This document shows positions 55,309-64,000 of a DNA stretch of 64,000 nt, in pieces. The stretch is from Calendula officinalis (Eukaryota > Streptophyta > Magnoliopsida > Asterales > Asteraceae). The stretch is from NCBI GenBank assembly GCA_963853835.1, contig OY970824.1, forward strand, positions 75,278,372 through 75,342,371, given 5' to 3'. Below the pieces are notes generated by a model. The model saw only the letters and a list, made by a program, of their open reading frames with translations. It did not search any database and was not told where the DNA came from. A program made the position numbers and the translations under genes. The first letter of the stretch is position 1; each line of letters starts with the position of its first letter.

Positions 55309-56620
55309 TTTTATTTATCATTATAATATGTTTTGCATTAAATTTACTGACTAGCTTTATGAAGATGCTGTACAGATAGATGTATTTGTTTGTGTATGTA
55401 TGTTGTGTTCTTGTAATGGATAATGTCATATAACTAGAATCGTATATAGGTTTGTGGTCTGGTAATTACTATCTGATCGATTAATTTTACTTATTTGAAA
55501 TGGGCTCTTTTGCTAATTATTTTACCCGATGACTTACCAAAGAGTCAATTCGATAAGTATGATTGCAAAACTAGTTCATTATCTTTTTCCCTTGTTATAT
55601 CTGGAAGTAATTAAATTAGCGATTTTAGCTTTAAGTAATGATTTAGCAAATGAGAAATGTCTACATTTTGATTAATTGACTCTTTCTTACATCCAAACCA
55701 AATAAATAGATAACCCACCCGAATCGGAATCAGTTGAAACTGAACCAAACAATGAAATCATTGAGCAACTGCCAACAATGTGAATTCCAGTTTAACTCCA
55801 CGCCACGTGGTACCGGCAAGACAAATATCCAACTTTTACTGCTATGTGTTTTGCTGTTGATGTTCAATTGTATGCTAACATAGGGACGCAAATTGATTCC
55901 TATACAGGCAAGTTTTGCTTGCTATTTGTCTGTTACCTTCTGTAATTCAAGTGTTTGTAACTTTCTCTTGGTTAAAAAAAATGGTGTTTTGACTTTAGAG
56001 TTGGGCATGGTATATACTTTTACTTTTAGTTATATTTAAAAGCAAATTTGAGGAATAAAGTTCACATGAAAACGGTGAACAGAAGATATTGTATGGCTCA
56101 CAAGAATACTTAATTGTTTTTTTCTAATTAATGTGCCCATGGGCTTTTTTCGTGACAGTAGCTTTTTTGCCATTTTAGTATTCATGAGCTTAAATGCATC
56201 AAAGCATGGGTACATCCAACTACCATCCATCAAAATTTATTTAAACCTATTTCGGAAAACAGACAATTTTTTGTCGATATGATTTTAAGAACTAATTTTT
56301 TCTTTATCAAAATAGTTTATAGCATGAAATGATTTCCTAAAGGTTTTCAATCCTTTCCATAAGTAAGTATTTACTGCACCAATTTATGCCTTTGATTAAT
56401 TTTTACTTGCAACATAACTCTCTCAAAAAGGTACTAAAATCTTTGAATAACGACCATACTTCTTGGGCAAGCTACAGGATTAGTACATTACCATCTTGGA
56501 GTATTTTACGGATCAACAATACAAATTAACAAACATATGAGAATGAATGCAAGATAACAATATAATGACAAGAGTGAAACATCAACGAAATACAACTAAT
56601 TTTCATTCTTTTGATCTTGA
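55309..56620. other. Convergent intergenic region
   Basis: 3' flanks of two converging genes. AT-rich; no further gene or repeat boundary seen. The minus-strand frame at 56036-56233 has no domain. Confidence 0.5.
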
Positions 56621-58224
56621 TCACAATATCGAGCACGCCTTTTGACCCTTTCCCTTCTTTTTCTTCGCCTTTGGTGGTGCCAAAACAACTTTTATAGCAG
56701 CATCGAAAACTTGTTTCACATTCTGAAAAAAATCAGCAATTTCTTATATATATGAAACATGTTAATAATGACTACAAAAGCAAATACCATTACAATGATA
56801 ATTTAGATCGTCGATTAAAAGGGATTTAGGAGTTTTTATGCATTATAAAAAACTTGAGACAACTTTCAACCTGTTTGACCATTTAGCTAAATTCTTTTCT
56901 ATTATACCCATTTCACTGTTTTGATATAAAACACAACCCAAATTGACCCATTTATAAGTTAATGGGTCAAGATTGCAAAATTAAACTTACGAGCTGTGTT
57001 TTTGAACTACATTCGATATACTCAGGAGCTTCAATTATCTTCTTTAACTCCTCTCCCTGTAAAAAGACGAGAAATTTAATGCTTTACATTACAAAAAATC
57101 AAATCTTTTTTGTTTTTATTTTTAATTTGTAATGATTTGGGCAAGAATTTAGTACCTGAGCAGAAGTTATGGGAGTTGCACCAGGATGGTCTTCAAAGAA
57201 CTGTTTATCGTCCCGAAGATCTACAAATGATTAAAAATTCAAATCTGTTAAAACTATAAATATATCCAAACCACAGTTTGATTATGGGTTACAAAAGGAC
57301 ACATAAATAAAGAAGTATAAAGATTTTGAGGCTAAAAAGAAGTTCTGGAATTACTCACCGAGTTTTGTCCCAACAAGAACTATCGGGACACCAGGAGCAT
57401 AATGCGTCAATTCTGGAATCCACTGAAAATTTGAAAAAAAAAAAAACAAAAATAAATTTGAAGTCAAAAATTAAGACAACATTTTGATATTTGTAGAAAG
57501 AACGAGAATTTGACCTTTTTTGAGACGTTTTCATAGCTAGCTTTGCTAATGAGTGAAAATGCCAAAATGAAAACATCGGCCCCACGATAACTCAACGGTC
57601 TTAATCTGTTGTAATCCTCCTGTCCTGTTTCATATAACACATAATTAATGTATGTAATAAAGATTTATAAATATATATTATGAAATTTATGAATATAGAT
57701 TTACCAGCAGTGTCCCATAACCCTAGATTAACTGTGCTGCCATTCACAACCACGTTTGCACTGAAATTATCAAAAACCGTTGGGACGTAATCCTGTTTAG
57801 ATCACAATTAACAACATGCTTAGCTACAATTCATGAATTGAATTGATAGTTTTTATTAGAAAATACATTTTGAAAATTAGCAACCGAAAATTGAATGGAA
57901 AATTAATAATAGGAATAGAAAAGGTTCATCATAAATACGTTATTACATAAATAATTCTAATTTTTTATCCAAGAAAAAAAAAGAATAAGAAGCAATTCAG
58001 GCAAATTCATCATCTTTATCAAGAAAACCTTAAAAAGAGCATCAGAATCTGATATTCAGCAACAATGTATTTAATAAAAATCATGAATAACAATAAATTG
58101 AAGGGAAAATCATAATAATAATTACCGTTGGGAAAGTGTTACTGGTGTAAGAAATCAAAAGACATGTTTTTCCAACAGCCCCATCACCAACTGTAACACA
58201 CTTTATGAATTTTGAAGCACTCAT
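56621..58224 (-). CDS. ROP/RAC small GTPase, type I
   Basis: Seven exons on the minus strand: 58126-58224, 57705-57792, 57515-57624, 57359-57422, 57156-57220, 56991-57056 and 56621-56722; 197 residues. Plant Rho GTPases switch polar growth, cytoskeleton and immune signalling at the plasma membrane. Every GTPase motif is intact: P-loop GDGAVGKT (13-20), effector YVPTVFDNF (35-43), DTAGQED (60-66), GTKLD (117-121) and CSSK. The C-terminus has a lysine-rich stretch and CSIL, a geranylgeranylation box typical of type I ROPs. The position fits ARAC6/ROP5 (At4g35950); type I ROPs are too alike to name the ortholog from sequence alone. Confidence 0.94.
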
Positions 58225-60453
58225 ATTTCTTCAGATCTTCTTTAACCGTCAGAAGACCTGATCACTCACTAGTTTCGATAATTCCCGTTTTACCCTTTTC
58301 TTTTCTTTCCTTACAATTTCACCTTTTTTTTCTTTAAAAAATAATCAAATTTTGCAAATTTTTGCAGCCAAACATCAAGAAAGAACAAACCCTAGAGAAA
58401 AAAAAATGCAAAAGGGGGATATTCGTGTAACTCAAGGAGCAATTTTATTTCTTTTTTTTCTTTGCTGGATGGAATAGTAAACCCTAAGAAAGAGGAATTG
58501 TTTGGCCGGAAAACAATGCCGTTGAATCGTTCGCTGGGTGGTGCAGATCAACTCTCTCTCTCTCACTGGATTTCTTGAATTTATAAAGTTGAAACAAATT
58601 CTGAATATTGTTTATTTTTGCTGTAATACAACAATTTGTCGCTCTTCATTTTATATACAACTGTGTAGTTGAATCGGTTAATTATTATTATTATTATTAT
58701 TATTATTATTTTTTAAGTCTTGGATAGAAATGATGAGGGACTTGCTTTCAGTTTTGATAATTAATCCATATTGCGTAGTTTAATAATTAGTATTTTAGAT
58801 GTTACTTAATTAATCTTGATAAAAAGTTAATGTAGATATTGGAAAATGAATATACTCTGTTTTCAAATATTAAAATGTATAATTTACATGTATGATCATT
58901 AAAATACATGTTAAAGTATTTACTACGAATCTTGTATAATGATTGATATCATGTTTCTTTACATGTTGGTGAATAAACTAATGTGTATTATCATATAAAT
59001 TAATTTAATTTATAATAGATTGAGAAAATGACCCGATTTAAAAAGTTGATCGTAGTGGTGTGTCGCACGCGTTTCAGTCGCCTCTGTCCATCTACTTAGA
59101 CAAGTTTCCCTCTGACGAGGCGTCTCATCCCCTAAAAATTAAAAGTAAGCAACCATTGCAGTTGCTCTTTTTTTGGTTTTCTTTATTTTCAATGGGTTTG
59201 GTCAGTACTACGTGAGTATGATCGAGATTTATCACGTGCTTGGTCTGAATAGACAAAGGTAAAATGACACCGCCATTACAAATAGTCTAAGAATCATGGA
59301 TTAGCGTATGTTACTACGTTGGCAAAATTAGCTAAAAGATAGAAACTTTTATTTATAGTTTTGAATCGAAGTTTTTATTTTATATATATTTTTGAATAAT
59401 TTGTAATTATGATAAATAATCGACGATAAATTTTTGGATTTTAATCAAAATTGTTGGGATTTAAAAGATTAAAGTCGATACAATGATAAAGTTATTGGTT
59501 GTCAATAAAAACTGGAGTGTATAATAAGCAATCGTCCAAGATTTGGGTGAGATTGGTTGCATATAATTATGGTTTGTGAGAGTGTGGTTGGAGATGCATC
59601 AACATCGCTCTTTTTGACAAAACTTGCTTACTATTTTTACAAAATCATGACCTAATTCATTATTTAATGTCTACTTCAAAATTATGCAATGTATTTGTGC
59701 ATACAAAAAGATTTATTATTGTAATTTGACATATCAGTTTATAGTTCTTAAGATGCAGTTTCGAAGAAGCATTTAGGGAGTTGCTTTTAGAAAACATGAT
59801 TTCTTTTGTATGCAAACTTACAAATTTATCATCACAGATATCAATGCTACCTGCCACTCTACTTTCCAGTACTACTTTTGGAATGTCTTTAATAAACATT
59901 TTACATTTAAAGAACAAGTAATTTGATTCATAAAACTAAGACTGTATCTAATTACTGAGATTTCAAACACTATAATTAAATCTAAATATATTTTTTCAAA
60001 ATCACATTTTATAACTGTTGATTATCTTTTTATTTTTTCAAAATCACATTTTACAACTGTTGATTATCTTTTTATTTGAACGAACAGTTAGTATATTAAG
60101 TTAGAGGCTCAAATTGAGCAGTGACATCCAAGCAAACAATTTGTGAAATAAACCCCACCTCAATTTATGCCAAGGAAAAGCTTTCACTAAAGTTTAATCA
60201 ATAATAAACCGTTTTAACATGTCAAAAGTCAAAACTATTAATTTTGGTTGTCTGATTTGTCTTATGTGACAAATTCTCTTTAGATTCCTTTTCCTTTGAC
60301 TAGTGCTATGAACATGCTTCAAAAGAATCATATCAAAACGGGAATCAAATATAACATATAAAAATACATCATGTCTACATCCACGTCATTATATAAAACT
60401 CCAAACCCTCGAGAAAACACTAGAAAGAAAAAACTTCAAAAAGTAAACATGAT
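58225..60453. other. Intergenic region between the ROP and DUF632 genes
   Basis: 5' flank of the ROP gene, with a CT run at 58548-58562 that may be in its leader, an ATT microsatellite at 58683-58713 and otherwise AT-rich DNA. A 43-base tandem duplication (TTTTTTCAAAATCACATTTT...) lies at about 59992-60078. The frame at 59660-59917 (minus, 85 codons) is not recognised and not supported. Confidence 0.5.
58683..58713. repeat. ATT microsatellite
   Basis: About ten tandem ATT units, perfect or nearly so, in the upstream region of the ROP gene. Confidence 0.85.
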
Positions 60454-63400
60454 CTAAAGCATTAGCCTCTTTACATCCTGCACCTCTTCGGGCCTCTTTG
60501 CATGGTTATAAACCGACTCAAACCCGTGTGTCCATACATTGGCGAAACCCGTTACAGCTTGAAAAACATGCGGCAACCCGATTTGTAAATTACTCAAAGT
60601 CATAGCTCTAGTTACCCCAATCGATTTTTCAAATTTACCCCTTTCTTCTTCCGTCTTTGCCCTTAGAGTCTCCACTCTGGCCCGTTTATCCCCAACCGGG
60701 TCCTTCCCACTTGCCGAACCCGAAAACGGACCGAATTTCCGTTCAAGAGCACGAAGCTCCACCATTTTTTTTTCGAGATCCTTAAATGACGATTCTGCCT
60801 TTTTCTTTTGTTTTTGTTCATCGGTTTGTTGGACCACTATCGCATGAACTGCGGTTAGTAATGCTTTGATGCCTTCTGATGCAACTTTGTCAGGGGCATT
60901 ATCGACAACGAGATGCCATTCTTCACAAAGGGTGTAAATGGCGGAATCTTGTTTTTGTGATAACGGGGATTTCCCGAATTGGAAGAGGCTGAGACGGAGC
61001 CACCCGGTCAACGATTGGACGTAATCACGTTGACTTTTTACTAGGTTGTTGAAGGATAGATGCCATTGTTGGACCTCGAGTTCGAGTTGGAGAACTGCTT
61101 GACGGTGAATTTCAGAGGTGGGGTTTGTTGACGGGATGACGTGGAGGTATTTCAGTTGTTGGACTATGTGCATTTGGACTTGGTGGCTTTGATATAAACT
61201 TCTCCACATGCCCTTTAATCTGCAAGAAAATAATATCTTTGATGTCAATTTTGAACATAAAAGGGCTAATTATGTTTTAGAGAATTGATTTGTTTAAGGC
61301 AAATTTTACTTATAGAAGGCAAATTATTATTTTTTTGACATTTATACCCTTACAAAATATTCCCCTTATGACTAATCCTTAATCCCACGATTAACATCTC
61401 CAACGTACAGGTTTATTTTTTCTCCATCATTCCTCTTTGTATCTTTTCAAGTTTAGATGCAAAACTGCGATTTGATTTCTTAGAAGTTCAAGTAACCCCC
61501 AAATCCCCAATTGACACCGCCAATTCCCTCTTTTTTTTCGTCAGCACACACAATCCACGGCGGTTGCTTCATCATTGGTGCATTTCTGAAGCAAATTTGA
61601 CACCGAAATCGATTATCCAATCTTACCAATTCCTAATTTCATGAGCTCTTGCAAAAATTGCAAGTCCAAAAACCTAATTTAATCGATTATCCGTCCACCG
61701 ATTAGTCCGCTTGATGTCGAAATCAGTAAGCGGTAACCTAGAGTGCTCATCAAGCGGCATCGTGCAAGATTTCGACAATTATCAGCAACAAACATTCAAC
61801 GTGGACGGACTAATCGGTAGTAACGTCCGATTAGGCACTTCCAGATCCCGCTATGACTATTTTACCGTGAAACCAAGATTTCAACATTTATCTTCCGGAC
61901 CGGTATGACTATTCTTAGGAGTACATGATATAAGCATAAAGGAAACAGAAGAAAGATAGTATAATTTATGTGAGGTTATGGTTTAAAAAAAGGGGTAAAA
62001 ATTGATAAGGGTATATTTGTCAAATAAATTTTATTTGCCTTAAATAAGTATAATTTGCCTTGAACAAATCGATTACCTATGTTTTAATCCCTAAAATTTC
62101 ACCGATTTGGTCATAAACTCTTTTTGGAAATCGTTTAATTGTACACGTTTGTTACATTAGCGCTTTGAGTTTTAACCATTTTGTTGACCTGTTACTGGCC
62201 AAACCGGTCATATTTGTGTCGAGGTGTCACTTTTAAGGTTAAATATGGTTTAATCCTTACACTTTCATCTATTGGGAGGTTTAACCACCATATATTCTTC
62301 TCAATGTTTCACCTATCTTTTAACTTAAAAACACTATTGTTATTTAATATTGTTACAATAAACCGGCATAACATACTTTTATAATAATTTGGTATAAAAA
62401 ATTATATAAACGACAAAACTATTGTAATAAAAACGTGTAGGGACAAAAATGTCTTTTTATAAGTATCAATGTGTGATAGCAAGTCGCAAATGGTTTCAAC
62501 TATGCCAAAGTTTAGGATAAATATCATTGCCAAGCCAAGTTCAAGGGTTTACTAAAACGGTTAATCATTGAATATTTAAGGATTAAAAATTAAAATGTAA
62601 TTAACCTACTGAAAAAAGTCAAAGTATAGTTCCTACTTCCACCCAAGGCTTCTAGCCTAGTGGTATTGGTGAAAAATATAAGGTGTTGCCCATGACCTAT
62701 AGATAATGGGTTCAAGTCCCGTCGTGGACAAAAGAAGTAGATTAGGACATTAGGTGCTGTTCAAACAAAAAAAGTTCCTACTTCCTAGTGCATATGTGGT
62801 AGTACGGTACAACTTGCAGCAAGGTATTTGCTGACGTGTAATCCTAGTCCTTGTTTTTGTCTTTTTGACCATATGGTACAAGATATTGCTTTCAGGAAAA
62901 AAATAATTTGGAAGGACCGTAAAAAATGCACTACATTAAACATGCATTAGGTACCTAAAATAAAGCAAGGGGCAAAATGGGTAGAGAAAAAATGGGTGAA
63001 AGCATGTTTATCCACTTGTACCATGGGCAACATTAGTTGTATGTAACAAAACCCAAAAAAAAATGTTAAGAACAAGATCAAGAAGACTAACCCTTTAACA
63101 AGCTCAACAAGTTGCGGGTAAAGCTCTTCCTCACGAAGTTTGACTATTTCGTCCGAGGTTGACTCGATTGCTTGAGAAGAAACCATCATTCTCGACTCCA
63201 ATTTTTCCACTTCTTTCTTTGCTTTCTCGGTTTTCATATAATCAGATCTTTTAATCTCCATTTTCCTCAATTGTTCCGCCTTCTTTGCATGCTCGATCTT
63301 AAAACTCTCCATATTCTATGTATAAGGCCAACCGAAAATCACAGAATTTAGTCAACGACATATACTTTAAGACGTTTAATTTACTAAGGGACATAATGGT

Positions 63401-63630
63401 AATTTCACATTGTTACAATATTGTTACCTTAACTTCTCGGCATAGCTTCTTCTCCCATGCATACAACCTCTCAACCGTAGAACAATGACTAACGCCAATA
63501 AGACCACCACCAGCCGCACTAACTCCGCCCATGTCGTCACACCCGAATTTTCCAAACACGTTTAGTTTTGGGGTCGAGCCCCACGAGCTGAATAACGGGC
63601 TCAAGTTCTTCCCGTACCCATGAACTTTAC
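60454..63630 (-). CDS. DUF630/DUF632 protein (NRG2/APSR1-like), 3' part only
   Basis: Three exons are visible on the minus strand: 63428-63630, 63092-63315 and 60454-61219, joined in frame. They give about 397 C-terminal residues; the 5' exons lie beyond the window. The first starts in KVHGYGKNLSPLFSS and reaches STVERLYAWEKKLCREVK, the opening of DUF632. The second is coiled-coil (AEQLRKMEIKRSDYMKTEKA, then KLREEELYPQLVELVKG). The third has GMWRSLYQSHQVQ and WLRLSLFQF. Family members include the nitrate regulator NRG2, APSR1 and rice REL2; their biochemical role is not clear. The 1872-base intron between the last two exons holds a Mutator-like element and a SINE. Confidence 0.87.
61280..62077. 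mobile_element. Mutator-like element with unrecognised cargo, in a DUF632 intron
   Basis: Inverted ends of about 70 bases: GAGAATTGATTTGTTTAAGG on the left and, reversed, GGTAATCGATTTGTTCAAGG on the right. The target duplication TATGTTTTA is perfect at 61271-61279 and 62078-62086. The 650-base centre differs in composition and carries the frame at 61714-61908. No transposase. Confidence 0.88.
61714..61908 (+). other. Open frame of 64 codons inside the Mutator-like element
   Basis: Starts MSKSVSGNLECSSSGIVQDF and contains VRLGTSRSRYDYFTVKPRF. Composition is protein-like rather than repeat-like. I do not recognise it; it may be a host exon fragment carried by the element. No start context or partner exon supports a real gene. 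Confidence 0.25.
62641..62772 (+). mobile_element. tRNA-derived SINE with 13-bp target duplication
   Basis: A box TAGCCTAGTGG (62653-62663) and B box GGTTCAAGTCC (62709-62719) are spaced as in polymerase III promoters. The tail reads GCTGTTCAAACAAAAAAA. A perfect duplication AGTTCCTACTTCC lies at 62628-62640 and 62773-62785. It lies in an intron of the DUF632 gene, in the opposite orientation. Confidence 0.92.
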
Positions 63631-64000
63631 CTACAATATCAATATTTAGGTTGACTTTTTAGAAGTCAAACATAGTGTTCATTGTTGATCTTGGTTTTTA
63701 GGCTCTGAAAAATTATCAACTGTATCCCATTGTAACTATTATTTTAAATAATTAACGACTTCTTCTACAATCCAAAGTAATTTCTTTAAAAAGTCAAAAC
63801 TGGACATATCATAATTACAACTTAGAAATGCCGATTGGACCTGATAATGGAATATGTAATTAGTTACTCTCTGACTACATATAACTAATGGGAGGCACAC
63901 CACCAAAAATACATTTAAAGCAAATTATACAAACACTATAAATCTATAAATCAATGATTGTGGTATACAAATAATTTTTTTGTACGCGATTATGTAACTA

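Overview
This is nuclear DNA from a flowering plant, most likely a eudicot. The genes are intron-rich with GT-AG junctions, the spacers are AT-rich, the window holds Ty3/gypsy- and copia-like LTR elements, MITEs, SINEs and a Helitron-like end, and every recognisable protein is a plant family. Asteraceae is my guess from general impression only; species cannot be set from the sequence alone.

Layout. 1-5150: a plastid thiol oxidoreductase gene (LTO1-type VKOR-thioredoxin fusion, 7 exons, + strand) lying between long inverted repeat arms. 5763-6298: a hAT-type foldback MITE. 6596-14139: an SR45a/Tra2-like splicing factor (+) whose third intron carries two nested LTR retrotransposons. 14906-18035: a broken PPR gene, a broken phospholipase D delta remnant on the - strand, and a small intact gene of the At4g08330 type. 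19758-21258: prolyl 4-hydroxylase (+). 21440-25010: a decayed aconitase gene (-). 25368-42800: about 17 kb dominated by repeats: a LINE fragment, a CACATGTG palindrome array, Mutator-type and hAT-type MITEs, a non-coding LTR element and a rearranged retroelement ORF. 42818-44334: RING-H2 NEP1-interacting-like protein (+). 46392-48415: a two-exon defensin-like secreted peptide gene (-) with nested MITEs in its intron. 49340-52600: MITEs and a Helitron candidate. 52870-55308: single-exon OSCA4/CSC1-like channel (+). 56621-58224: ROP GTPase (-). 60454-63630: 3' part of a DUF630/DUF632 gene (-), whose 5' end lies outside the window.

The genes do not form a pathway. What unites them is ancestry. 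Recalled from memory, LTO1, the SR45a-like RRM gene, PLD delta, a prolyl 4-hydroxylase, aconitase, the NIP-like RING gene, OSCA4.1 and ARAC6 are At4g35760, 35785, 35790, 35810, 35830, 35840, 35870 and 35950 in Arabidopsis, so the window looks like a collinear block. In it two members (PLD delta and aconitase) have decayed in place, as in gene fractionation after genome duplication. The most discovery-like items are the defensin-like gene, the decayed syntenic genes, the nested gag-only retrotransposon and the palindrome array. I found no clearly new multi-gene system.
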